A stretch of 17,257 bases of DNA, taken from contig DBZJ01000055.1 in the NCBI GenBank assembly GCA_002311635.1, positions 1 through 17,257 of the forward strand, given 5' to 3'. The notes below the pieces were generated by a model. It saw nothing but the letters and a program-made list of their open reading frames with translations, made no database searches and had not been told where the DNA came from. The translations under genes were made by a program, and so were the position numbers. Of this stretch, positions 7,970-15,520 are shown piece after piece. The stretch's first letter is position 1. Each line of letters opens with the position of its first letter. Source of the DNA: Syntrophaceae bacterium UBA1163 (lineage in GTDB: Bacteria > Desulfobacterota > BSN033 > UBA1163).

Positions 7970-8523
7970 GATTCTCCTCCTTCTTCAGCCTTGTGAAGAA
8001 ATAGTGAAATCTCGCTCGTTTTTGTTTGGCCGAAAATATCCTGATAGACCTCCTCAACGATCACTTTATCCTTCAGGATTTTGGTGACCTTTCCATCATT
8101 TTTCCCAACCCACGTCCCTTTCTTTAAAACGTACCCTTTCCCCGTGGCATCTTCGACAAGGGCGACATTCCCGTAAGAAGTGGAAATGATAGCCACGAGC
8201 TTCAACTGGCTGATATCAAATTTCTGCAAAGGGGTGGCGGCCTTCCTCAACCCCTCCCTCGAGGCTAATTGGATGAAAGGTTTGAAAGGGTCCGGTTTTC
8301 CTATGGGGTTATAGGAATACTCTGCTTCTTCCTTTTTCTCCGGCTCCTTTGTCTCAGCCAATTTAGGCGGCCCTTCCTTCTTCTTCTCCGCAGCGAGAGA
8401 CTTCGCTTTTGTAGGGAGAGAAGGCGCAGGCGTTCCCCCTCCTCCGCATCCTCCTAGCAAAAAGAGCAAGGCGATCGATAAGGTGATGCACCCATGGCCC
8501 ATTTTATTTCCTTCTGGTTTCAT
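7966..8523 (-). CDS. pilP: Type IV pilus assembly lipoprotein PilP
   Basis: An inner-membrane-linked lipoprotein that bridges the PilN/PilO pair to the periplasmic N domains of PilQ. In 185 residues it has a charged N-terminus, a hydrophobic stretch ending in the lipobox L-L-G-G-C (Cys26), a disordered Ala/Pro/Lys/Glu stretch to about residue 70, and a PilP beta domain at about 80-175 (D-P-F-K-P-F-I near its start, then V-A-L-V-E-D and the G-Y-V-L-K-K-G strand). D-P-F is the usual PilP landmark. A second in-frame ATG at 8502 has a good AGAAGGA site, but the earlier start gives the signal a normal positive n-region, so I kept it. It lies 3 bp after pilO and overlaps pilQ by 4 bp. Confidence 0.9.
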   Translation of the reverse strand: MKPEGNKMGHGCITLSIALLFLLGGCGGGGTPAPSLPTKAKSLAAEKKKEGPPKLAETKEPEKKEEAEYSYNPIGKPDPFKPFIQLASREGLRKAATPLQKFDISQLKLVAIISTSYGNVALVEDATGKGYVLKKGTWVGKNDGKVTKILKDKVIVEEVYQDIFGQTKTSEISLFLHKAEEGGES

Positions 8524-8526
8524 CCT

Positions 8527-9162
8527 CTATTCCTTTCGAGCGGGTTTTTTCTCATTTTTCTTTTCCTCGCTCTTCTTCTCGATGAAACGGTACGTATTGA
8601 TCATACACGATGTCTTTAACAGGATTTGAGTCTCGTCTTTCCCCCTCATCTCTTTAATGTCTTTCGCCTTCGTCATGTTGAAATCGACAACGTTAATAAT
8701 TCTTGGGAGCTTACTCACCTTATCGAAGAAAATTCCTACATTATGGTAGTTTCCCAGTGCGACCAGCTCGATAGGAACCTTGGCATAAAATTGTTGAGGC
8801 TCTTCAGACTTAGGTCTAAAAAGGGTGAATTCAAGATTCGACTCTTTCCCGAGACTGGATATGGTTTTTAGTATTTCCGGAATCTCCTTCTCGTTTGGCA
8901 GTTGTGTCAAGGCACTCTTCAGCTCTTCATTTAGCTTCTCAACCTGTGCCTTAAACTTCTCGAGATCCCTTGCGATGGCTTTACTGCTGCTTAATTCACT
9001 CTCTAATTTGCTCAACTTACTCTGCGCCGCACTGAGGTCATCCCGCACGGGGAGGAAAATGAAATATAGATACAGGCCCGCTATGGCACATAAAATGACC
9101 GCCAATATTAGCACCTTCTTGGGTGTCGGGAGTTTTAAGATAGAATCCATTGTCAGTGCCAT
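8527..9162 (-). CDS. pilO: Type IV pilus inner-membrane protein PilO
   Basis: PilO forms a heterodimer with PilN in the inner-membrane alignment complex of the pilus machine. The 211-residue product has a short cytoplasmic start, one transmembrane helix at about 17-37, a coiled coil at about 40-95, and a ferredoxin-like periplasmic domain to about 190, ending in a charged Lys/Glu tail. The frame is open back to an ATG at 9198, inside pilN. I prefer the ATG at 9160-9162 because it follows a strong GAGAGGGGA ribosome site and gives the typical PilO N-terminus; the longer form would need a start 22 bp inside pilN. The gap to pilN is then 14 bp. Confidence 0.9.
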   Translation of the reverse strand: MALTMDSILKLPTPKKVLILAVILCAIAGLYLYFIFLPVRDDLSAAQSKLSKLESELSSSKAIARDLEKFKAQVEKLNEELKSALTQLPNEKEIPEILKTISSLGKESNLEFTLFRPKSEEPQQFYAKVPIELVALGNYHNVGIFFDKVSKLPRIINVVDFNMTKAKDIKEMRGKDETQILLKTSCMINTYRFIEKKSEEKKNEKKPARKE

Positions 9163-9176
9163 TTGATCCCCTCTCT

Positions 9177-9719
9177 TTACGTTAAAATGATCTCGCATGA
9201 AAGAATGAATTTTCTCAACTTAACCTTGCTCTGTTCAACCTGTTCACTCACCACCAGGTCGACGTTCTTAAAAAGCTTCGATTTCCGAAGGCTGGTCATG
9301 AAATTGGCGATCGTCTCGTCATCCAGAGCGATCCCCTCCATTCCTAACTTCGCTCCATCTTTCTTCAGAGATTCGAGCTGAAGTTTCTCCGGCTTATCGA
9401 TACTCAATTCATCTAAAAGCCTCGCAGCGCTCGCCTTCTCTTTTCTTAAGTCGTTGATAGTTTTAAGCCTATTTTGCAACATTTGCTGCTCTTCCTTCTT
9501 TTTTTCAACTTCCGTGGTCAATGATTTGTAGTACGCGATATCATTTTCTGTTTTGACTATCCGCGCTGCGACATCTTCCTTTTGCTTGCTCAGTCCCCAC
9601 TGGAAAAAGATGAGGGCTCCCAGTAAAAGGACGACAGAAACAATGAGAACAATAAATTCCTTTCCCAAGGCAGCCCTTTTCTTCTCTTTTCTTGCCAGAA
9701 GTAAATTAATCTTGATCAT
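9177..9719 (-). CDS. pilN: Type IV pilus inner-membrane protein PilN
   Basis: A bitopic membrane protein of the pilus alignment complex. It begins M-I-K-I-N-L-L, which matches the conserved cytoplasmic I-N-L-L peptide that docks in the groove of PilM. A basic stretch follows, then one transmembrane helix (about 22-41), a coiled coil (about 45-110), and a small periplasmic ferredoxin-like domain to residue 180. Length is normal. Its ATG overlaps the pilM stop (ATGA), so PilM and PilN are probably made in a fixed ratio, consistent with their binding each other. Confidence 0.92.
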   Translation of the reverse strand: MIKINLLLARKEKKRAALGKEFIVLIVSVVLLLGALIFFQWGLSKQKEDVAARIVKTENDIAYYKSLTTEVEKKKEEQQMLQNRLKTINDLRKEKASAARLLDELSIDKPEKLQLESLKKDGAKLGMEGIALDDETIANFMTSLRKSKLFKNVDLVVSEQVEQSKVKLRKFILSCEIILT

Positions 9720-10774
9720 CGATCCCCTACCTTTCTTGAGGCAAGACCCACTCCGACGGCCATGATCGGCCCAATTTCTCTTAAATATTCCAGATCGAAA
9801 TCTCCACCACTGTAATCTATCTTTTTGAATGGGTTAACGACTTCAACCGGTATCCCAATCTGTTGTTGCAGAATGCTATCGAAATCTTTGATCTTCGATC
9901 CTCCCCCGCTCAAATATAGCTTACCGATCTTTTCATAAGTAGTGGTGGACTGAAAGAAATCCAAAGAATTTCCTATTTCGGCGGCCAATGACTCGGACGC
10001 TGTTTTCAATACGTTTTGAACAATCGGCTGGGAGGTCACATCGATCTTGGTCCCCACTTTGATTTTTTCGGCCTCCTCATGGTCGGCATGCATTTGCCTT
10101 TGAATTTCTTCTGTAATTTGATTCCCTCCCTTAAAAATATCTCTGGTAAAGGCAGAGGTGTTGTTCTTAATGATGTCAATGTTGGTGACGGTTGCCCCCA
10201 CATTAGCGACCGCAACGGTCATCTCTTCTCCTGTCTCATAATTGATGGCTAACATGTTTTCCAGGGCGAAAGAATCCAAATCGATGATGACAGGGTTTAA
10301 TCCAGATTCCATGATGACAGAAATATAATCGTTGATAATATCCTTCTTGGCTGCCACCAAAACAACATCCATGGCTTCCGGGTTTTCCGGCGTCGTCCCC
10401 AATATTTGAAAATCGATATTCACGTCATTGATATCAAATGGAATGTATCTCTCAGCTTCCCACTGAATCGATTCTTCCAGCTCGGCTTCCGTCATAAGGG
10501 GCAAGGAAATTTTTTTGACGATGACAGAATGACCGGAAACAGAGGTTACCGCATCTTTCAATTTTGTCTTAGAAGTGGCGATCACATCCCGTATCGTATC
10601 GATAATCGTGGCCGAGTCCATCAGGGCTCCATCGACAATTGCTTCCGGTGGCAGAGGAGAGATTGCCAAATTTTGTAACTTATACCCGTTCTTGCCCTCT
10701 TTTAACTCCACCAGTTTAACTGAACTGCTTCCGATATCTAAGCCAATAACATCCTTCTTTTTACCCAACATCAT
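9716..10774 (-). CDS. pilM: Type IV pilus assembly ATPase-like protein PilM
   Basis: An actin/FtsA-fold cytoplasmic protein that binds the N-terminus of PilN and links the membrane alignment complex to the motor side of the pilus machine. The 352-residue product shows the first phosphate-binding loop G-L-D-I-G-S-S-S-V-K at 11-20, the S-L-P and E-A-E-R-Y-I-P-F segment typical of PilM, and a late adenosine-site motif L-S-G-G-G-S-K-I. Two ATG codons in tandem (10774 and 10771) follow a GAGGGG site; either may be used. It is the first gene of pilMNOPQ and follows the sigma-54 activator gene by 162 bp, which contain a sigma-70-like promoter. Confidence 0.95.
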   Translation of the reverse strand: MMLGKKKDVIGLDIGSSSVKLVELKEGKNGYKLQNLAISPLPPEAIVDGALMDSATIIDTIRDVIATSKTKLKDAVTSVSGHSVIVKKISLPLMTEAELEESIQWEAERYIPFDINDVNIDFQILGTTPENPEAMDVVLVAAKKDIINDYISVIMESGLNPVIIDLDSFALENMLAINYETGEEMTVAVANVGATVTNIDIIKNNTSAFTRDIFKGGNQITEEIQRQMHADHEEAEKIKVGTKIDVTSQPIVQNVLKTASESLAAEIGNSLDFFQSTTTYEKIGKLYLSGGGSKIKDFDSILQQQIGIPVEVVNPFKKIDYSGGDFDLEYLREIGPIMAVGVGLASRKVGDR

Positions 10775-10812
10775 CTTTTCCCCTCACTTTTCCATGTAAT
10801 AAGACAGCATAA

Positions 10813-10840
10813 ATTATTAACAAATTTTCCAAAAAGTCAA
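10813..10840 (-). promoter_or_regulatory. Sigma-70-like promoter of pilMNOPQ
   Basis: On the minus strand, TTGACT (10835-10840) and AATAAT (10813-10818) are 16 bp apart, each matching five of six consensus bases. The predicted start site near 10805 leaves a leader of about 30 nt before pilM. The upstream gene has no convincing terminator: the only candidate is a 6-bp stem with a long loop before a T run. pilM could therefore be transcribed both from here and by read-through. Confidence 0.5.
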
Positions 10841-10936
10841 GCAAATTATTTCAGTATCTCAAAAAATTCTTCCAGGTACCCAATCAAACTTAACAAATCA
10901 TTTTAGAATTCATCAGTAACCCCTGAATACTTAATT

Positions 10937-12313
10937 TCAATTCTCTGCGAGGCTATACTTCTTAATCTTTGCCCTCAGGGTGGCCCGAGAAATACCCAGA
11001 GATTTTGATGCCTTCGATTTATTCCATTCCAATTTCTTCAGCACGTTCCCAAGATGCACCCTTTCCATATTGTCTAAGGACATATCGAAAGGTATTTCAG
11101 ATGCTTCAGGTTCTGTAATGGCATGAACCATTTTCCCAGTTTGTTTCAATTCAAATGGAATATGTTTAGGAGTGATAAGCTCTCGATCCGTTAGGATCAT
11201 TGCCCTTTCAATCACATTTCGTAATTCCCTCACGTTCCCTGGCCAAGAATATTGAACCAACAGTTTCTTCGCCTCCTCGGAAAAACCCTTAATGTTTTTG
11301 TTATACTCCCTATTATTTTCCTCGATAAATAAATTTGAAAGCAATAAAATATCTTCTGGTCTGTCGCGAAGTGGAGGCATCTCCACCACCATTACCTTCA
11401 ATCGGTAATATAAGTCCTTTCGAAAAAAACCCTCCTTTACCATCGTCTCTAAATCTTTGTTGGTGGCTGCAATGACGCGGATGTCGACCTTGATCTCCCT
11501 CTCCCCTCCCACCCTCATAAACGTCTGATTTTCAAGGACCCTGAGGATTTTGGATTGTAAGAAAGGGTTCATATCTCCAATTTCGTCTAAGAAGACCGTG
11601 CCGCCATCGGCTAACTCAAAAAGGCCCTTCTTTGTGTTCTTCGCGTCTGTAAAAGCGCCCTTCTCATATCCAAAAAGTTCTGATTCCAATAAAGAATCGG
11701 GTATTGCACTGCAATTGATTTTCATCAATGGTTTGTCATTTCGTTGGCTGCCATAGTGAAGGGCATTCGCGGCCAATTCCTTCCCCGTGCCACTTTCGCC
11801 CTGAATCAACACAGAGGTTTTATGAGTTTTGCCAATCATTCCGATCAATTCTTTAACATAATGAATTTGAGGACTGACCCCGTAAATATGACTGTTCTGG
11901 TATTTCTCCTTTTGCTCTCGATGAAGTCTTCGCACTTCATTGATTAAACTTTTGGTCTCTAACCCTTTCTCGATGAGTAGTTTTAATTCCTCCAATTCAA
12001 AGGGTTTATTGATATAATCGTAAGCCCCGGATTTCATGGCCGAAACTGCCGTCTGGACGTCAGAAAAAGCAGTCATCATGATGACCAAGATCTCGGTATC
12101 AAATTCCTTAATTTTTTTTAGGACCTCTAAGCCATCTATGTCGGGAAGCCTCATGTCCAGGAGAATGAGGTCAATGACATTCTTTTTGGCCATAGAAAGG
12201 GCACCACTTCCCGAACCGACGGAAAAGACCTCATATCCTCTCTTTTTCAAAACGTCAGAGAGCGTCTCTTGCATCACCCCGTCGTCGTCTACGATAAGGA
12301 TGGAAGGTTTCAT
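10937..12313 (-). CDS. NtrC-family sigma-54 activator, PilR-like
   Basis: A three-domain response regulator of 458 residues: a receiver (1-120; acidic pair Asp9/Asp10, phosphoacceptor Asp53, Thr81, Lys103), an AAA+ sigma-54 interaction domain (about 143-370; Walker A G-E-S-G-T-G-K-E at 172-179, Walker B F-L-D-E-I-G, and a later W-P-G-N-V-R-E-L), and a Fis-type helix-turn-helix at about 415-455. The sigma-54-contacting loop reads G-A-F-T-D-A at 219-224, not G-A-F-T-G-A. Phosphorylation should promote ring assembly and ATP-driven opening of sigma-54 promoters. Its start overlaps the kinase stop (TGATG), so that kinase is the expected partner. Its position just before pilMNOPQ resembles PilR, but the target here could be the regulatory block's own sigma-54 promoter. 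Confidence 0.92.
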   Translation of the reverse strand: MKPSILIVDDDGVMQETLSDVLKKRGYEVFSVGSGSGALSMAKKNVIDLILLDMRLPDIDGLEVLKKIKEFDTEILVIMMTAFSDVQTAVSAMKSGAYDYINKPFELEELKLLIEKGLETKSLINEVRRLHREQKEKYQNSHIYGVSPQIHYVKELIGMIGKTHKTSVLIQGESGTGKELAANALHYGSQRNDKPLMKINCSAIPDSLLESELFGYEKGAFTDAKNTKKGLFELADGGTVFLDEIGDMNPFLQSKILRVLENQTFMRVGGEREIKVDIRVIAATNKDLETMVKEGFFRKDLYYRLKVMVVEMPPLRDRPEDILLLSNLFIEENNREYNKNIKGFSEEAKKLLVQYSWPGNVRELRNVIERAMILTDRELITPKHIPFELKQTGKMVHAITEPEASEIPFDMSLDNMERVHLGNVLKKLEWNKSKASKSLGISRATLRAKIKKYSLAEN

Positions 12314-13470
12314 CAGTTCTCCAATGTCTCGGGTAAATTAATGATGAAAGAGGTACCCTTCTCCCATTGACTCTCCACCTTGATGGTTCCCCCGTGTTTC
12401 TTAATAATCTGATAGGTGATGGAAAGGCCCAACCCGATTCCCTTAGGTTTTGTGGTAAAAAAAGGGTCGAAAATTTTATGAACAATGTGTGAGGGGATGC
12501 CTCTTCCGGTATCCGAAATCAAAACCTTGACAAAATTTTGCCTAACTCCCTTCAAGGAGTTTGAGATCATTGGACTGGCTTGGATTTTGAGCTCACCCCC
12601 GGTAGGCATGGCTTGAATCGCATTCAAAAAAAGATTGAGAAAAACTTGATGCATTTGGGTCTTATCGACCTTGATCCTTGGAAGCTGGGGATGATAGGAT
12701 TCAACAAAGCGAATCCCTTTGTCGGCGATTTCTTTAATAAGGAACGGAATGATTTCATTGATAATGTCCTTGATATGGCAATGAACCAGAGTGAGATTCT
12801 GTGGCTTCGCAAAGGAAAAAAAGGTTTTAAGGAGGTCATTGAGCCGATCGATTTCTTTAGTGATTCGGTGTAAATATTCTCTTCTTGAGTCGTCTCCCGA
12901 CATCTCCTCGCCAAGGGCTTGGGCGGTTGTCTTAATTCCGGCGAGGGGATTCCGTATTTCATGGGCAATGCCAGAGGCAAGTTTTCCCAACGAGATAAGT
13001 CTATCCATTCTCAAAATCTCTTCTTGGATCTTGTAAATGTTCGTCAAATCCCGAAACACGACGATCTTCCCTATTCTTTCTCCCCGGATACTTAAATGGC
13101 TATTGATGGTAAAACCGACCGGAAATTCAGAATGGTCCTTCTTTGTCATCCATCCCTCTTTCCTGGTGTCCAGGTCATCCGGATTATTAAGAAAAGAAGG
13201 AGCCGCGCTTTGTTTTTCTTTCAAACTGAAAATGCTAAAGGGTTGGCCCATCAATTCCTCTATGGTATACCCCAAGATCCTTTCCCCCGCCTTGTTGATA
13301 TAAGTGATGGTATCGTTCATCTCCGTAATAATGATTCCGCTTCCAATACTCTGGATAATACTTTCTGTAAAATTCTTTACATCCACCAGCTCCCGCGTTA
13401 GGTGCTGGATGATTTCTTCCTTTTCGGCAACCTTTTCTTCGATTTCATTGGCTGAAATATTTTGGTCCAT
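12313..13470 (-). CDS. Soluble PAS-domain sensor histidine kinase
   Basis: A 385-residue kinase in this order: a short coiled coil (about 5-33), a PAS domain (about 34-150) with the usual G-I-I-I-T and I-N-K-A-G-E-R-I-L-G-Y segments, a HisKA dimerisation domain with the H box I-A-H-E-I-R-N-P-L (His170), and an HATPase_c domain with the N box N-L-F-L-N-A-I-Q-A-M, G1 D-T-G-R-G-I-P, F box F-D-P-F-F-T-T-K, and G2 G-I-G-L-G-L-S. All catalytic boxes look intact. No transmembrane segment or signal peptide is visible, so it should sense a cytoplasmic cue or a protein partner; canonical PilS kinases are multi-pass membrane proteins. The overlap with the downstream activator marks them as a cognate pair. 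Confidence 0.92.
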   Translation of the reverse strand: MDQNISANEIEEKVAEKEEIIQHLTRELVDVKNFTESIIQSIGSGIIITEMNDTITYINKAGERILGYTIEELMGQPFSIFSLKEKQSAAPSFLNNPDDLDTRKEGWMTKKDHSEFPVGFTINSHLSIRGERIGKIVVFRDLTNIYKIQEEILRMDRLISLGKLASGIAHEIRNPLAGIKTTAQALGEEMSGDDSRREYLHRITKEIDRLNDLLKTFFSFAKPQNLTLVHCHIKDIINEIIPFLIKEIADKGIRFVESYHPQLPRIKVDKTQMHQVFLNLFLNAIQAMPTGGELKIQASPMISNSLKGVRQNFVKVLISDTGRGIPSHIVHKIFDPFFTTKPKGIGLGLSITYQIIKKHGGTIKVESQWEKGTSFIINLPETLEN

Positions 13471-13485
13471 AAGAAAATCTAAGCC

Positions 13486-14856
13486 TTAAAATCTTTTTAA
13501 GTCTAAGATAGGAATCTCCACCGATTGCTCTTGGTACGTGTAATGAACCACCCCTGAGAAATACTCCCCGACCCCCTTTTTTTCCTCAAAGAGGGCGGAC
13601 AGCTTGTTCAGTACTTGATCGACCATCAACCCTTTGTATTCTCCGTTATCTTTGACGGTGAGTATTCTTATCTCCTCAGAACGCCCTCCTCCTACGATCG
13701 AAAACATTTTCTTCAAATCGATCATCTTCACTTCAAAATCTCTCAACCGGATTTTTTGCTGGTTTGGGTATTTCTCTAGAAAGGTAGCTGGAACCCTGAA
13801 CACTTTAAAGACCTTTTTGCTTTCCACCCCAAACAATTTTTTGTCCAGCTTAAAAATCGTTACATCGACGGGTTTGGAGCTAGGCTGCACGGATGGTGAC
13901 GGCGGTCTTTGAGCGCTCTCCTCGATGTTGGTTATCTGTTGTTTCATCGTTCTAAACAGTTCCTCCACCTTTTCCATGAAGGTATTCATCCTGTTCGACA
14001 TGTCTTCGATTTTCGTTTCTCCGGGGACGGGTGGCTCTGCTCCTTCGGCTCCCTCTGCTTTGCCAGAGGGAGGTTGAACGATCTTGGTTTCTTTCATCCC
14101 TTCCAAGCAGGCAAATCTCGCTTCGATCCCATGGTGAGCCAGCTGTTTATAAATAGTAATTTCTCCCTCCGTTTCTTTTCTCATGAGGAGCTTTAACGTT
14201 TCTTTCGAATCCAACAGGAATTTGATCCATGGGGGTCGAATACTTTCTTCATTTCTAATCATGCAGCTTACGACGTTCTCCATATAACTCAAAATCGATG
14301 CGATATCGGGCTTCTGCTTCAGCAGTTCGCGTAAGGCAACGACTTCTTCTCTTGTCTTCTTAAGTTTCTCCTCTGTAATCTCCCACTCTAACGAGAGAAG
14401 CTGGGCTTCCATGTTCTCAACGGATTTAGAGATCGGGACGGGGGCAGAAGGAGGGCGGGGAGGATTGCCGAGGTTGAAACTTTTCTCTGGCTCAAATTCA
14501 TGAGAGGGCTCCAAGAGAGAGGTTTTTATCGAAGGTTCTAAGACCGGGGGTTTCAAAGAGGGCTCTAAAATAGTAGACTCCATAAAAGGCTCTTCGACCG
14601 GGGTCTTCATGGGAGGCTTTAAAGAGGGGGGCTGCATGAAAGGTTCTAATGTAGGGGGCTTCAGAGAAGGCTCCGGAGCAGGTGATTTTATGGAGGGCTC
14701 TGGAAGGGGGGACGACAGAGAGGGTTCCAAAGGTGGAGGTTCCTTTGAAAAGGCTTTCGCCGTGCCTCCCTTATTCTCTACAAAGAGCCGATCTACGGCA
14801 TCATCAATCTCTTCTTCGAGACCCTTAAATTCTTCTTCTTCCGTCATCTTATCCAT
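13486..14856 (-). CDS. CheW-like coupling protein with nine-residue repeats
   Basis: A 456-residue cytoplasmic protein. Residues 1-28 are acidic (E-E-E-E-F-K ... D-A-V-D-R-L-F). Residues 44-124 are nine tandem nine-residue units of the E-P-S-L-K-P-P-x-L type. A helical central part (about 147-260) has the recognisable segment S-L-E-W-E-I-T and a run of charged helices. A second disordered Pro/Gly stretch and a short coiled coil follow. The C-terminal domain (about 330-456) looks like a divergent CheW fold, with paired beta segments such as F-K-V-F-R-V-P, V-K-M-I-D-L-K and G-L-M-V-D-Q-V, ending I-P-I-L-D-L-K-R-F. CheW domains couple receptors to CheA, but neither is encoded here. It lies between mglA (19 bp) and the kinase (15 bp). 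The CheW call is from pattern only. Confidence 0.7.
   Translation of the reverse strand: MDKMTEEEEFKGLEEEIDDAVDRLFVENKGGTAKAFSKEPPPLEPSLSSPLPEPSIKSPAPEPSLKPPTLEPFMQPPSLKPPMKTPVEEPFMESTILEPSLKPPVLEPSIKTSLLEPSHEFEPEKSFNLGNPPRPPSAPVPISKSVENMEAQLLSLEWEITEEKLKKTREEVVALRELLKQKPDIASILSYMENVVSCMIRNEESIRPPWIKFLLDSKETLKLLMRKETEGEITIYKQLAHHGIEARFACLEGMKETKIVQPPSGKAEGAEGAEPPVPGETKIEDMSNRMNTFMEKVEELFRTMKQQITNIEESAQRPPSPSVQPSSKPVDVTIFKLDKKLFGVESKKVFKVFRVPATFLEKYPNQQKIRLRDFEVKMIDLKKMFSIVGGGRSEEIRILTVKDNGEYKGLMVDQVLNKLSALFEEKKGVGEYFSGVVHYTYQEQSVEIPILDLKRF
14485..14727 (-). repeat. Nine tandem 27-bp coding repeats in the CheW-like gene
   Basis: Residues 44-124 of the CheW-like protein divide exactly into nine units of nine residues with no gaps: EPSLSSPLP, EPSIKSPAP, EPSLKPPTL, EPFMQPPSL, KPPMKTPVE, EPFMESTIL, EPSLKPPVL, EPSIKTSLL, EPSHEFEPE. 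Eight of nine begin with Glu-Pro. The DNA copies have diverged (for example GAAGGTTCT versus GAGGGCTCT on the plus strand), so this is an old expansion kept at protein level, not a recent slippage product. Confidence 0.85.
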
Positions 14857-14875
14857 CTGCTCTTTTTCCTCTTTA

Positions 14876-15502
14876 TCACTTCTGTTGCTTGTCCATTAAC
14901 ATCACTTTTCTGCTGACGTCTTTCACGACTAATTTGCTGATCTCTCTCAGGGTTTCGAAGACTCCGCTTCCTTTCAAAGCGCTCGCCGGATGGGACGGCA
15001 CCTTCAACATCGAATTGAGATCCTTCTCTAAAATGTCCATGGGAAGAAGCTCAGAATCCGTCCCGTCCAAATCGCGCTTATTATATTGAATGACCAGCGG
15101 AATGCTCCTAATGCTGACGCCCTTCTCCGCCAGGTTCTTGGCCAAATTGATAAGGCTTTCGATATTCTTTTTCCTCTGCACTTTTAACGAATCGGCAATG
15201 AAGACAACCCCATCCACTCCCTTCAGAACTAATTTTCTCGTCGCGTCATAATGAACCTGCCCCGGAACGGTATAAAGCTGAACCCTTATGTCGAATCCTC
15301 TGATTTTACCCAAGCTTAAAGACAGAAAGTCAAAGAAGAGGGTCCGATCCCCTTTGGTGTCGATCGATACCATTTTACCTTTGATATCTTCCATCGTTCG
15401 ACCGTAAATATATTGTAGATTCGTGGTCTTTCCACAGAACCCTGCGCCGTAGTAAACAATTTTGCATTGAATCTCATCTTTACTGAAATTTATGAAAGGC
15501 AT
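14876..15502 (-). CDS. mglA: MglA-type small Ras-like GTPase
   Basis: A 208-residue GTPase that closely resembles Myxococcus xanthus MglA, the switch that sets front-rear polarity of motility machines and moves to the pole in its GTP form. It begins M-P-F-I-N-F-S and has the P loop G-A-G-F-C-G-K-T at 19-26, the MglA-specific T-V-P-G-Q at 78-82 in place of Ras D-x-x-G, N-K-R-D at 141-144, and S-A-L-K near 175. By hand count, the residues that MglA uses for GTP hydrolysis fall at the same numbers: Arg53 in D-R-T, and Gln82. The protein should therefore be a competent GTPase. It follows mglB by 18 bp in the same order as the M. xanthus mglBA operon. The C-terminus is about a dozen residues longer than I would expect. 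Confidence 0.93.
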   Translation of the reverse strand: MPFINFSKDEIQCKIVYYGAGFCGKTTNLQYIYGRTMEDIKGKMVSIDTKGDRTLFFDFLSLSLGKIRGFDIRVQLYTVPGQVHYDATRKLVLKGVDGVVFIADSLKVQRKKNIESLINLAKNLAEKGVSIRSIPLVIQYNKRDLDGTDSELLPMDILEKDLNSMLKVPSHPASALKGSGVFETLREISKLVVKDVSRKVMLMDKQQK

Positions 15503-15520
15503 TAAAGTCTATTCCCCTGT

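Noticed and set aside
9163..9198. Longer PilO starting at 9198 inside pilN
   Set aside because: The ATG at 9162 has a strong ribosome site and gives the usual PilO N-terminus.
10870..10900. Second sigma-54 promoter upstream of pilM (TGG near GTACCTGG on the minus strand)
   Set aside because: The -12 half lacks the GC at the required spacing.
10861..10910. Intrinsic terminator between the sigma-54 activator gene and pilM (AGAATT/AATTCT beside a T run)
   Set aside because: The stem is 6 bp of AT pairs with a loop of about 34 nt, too weak to call.
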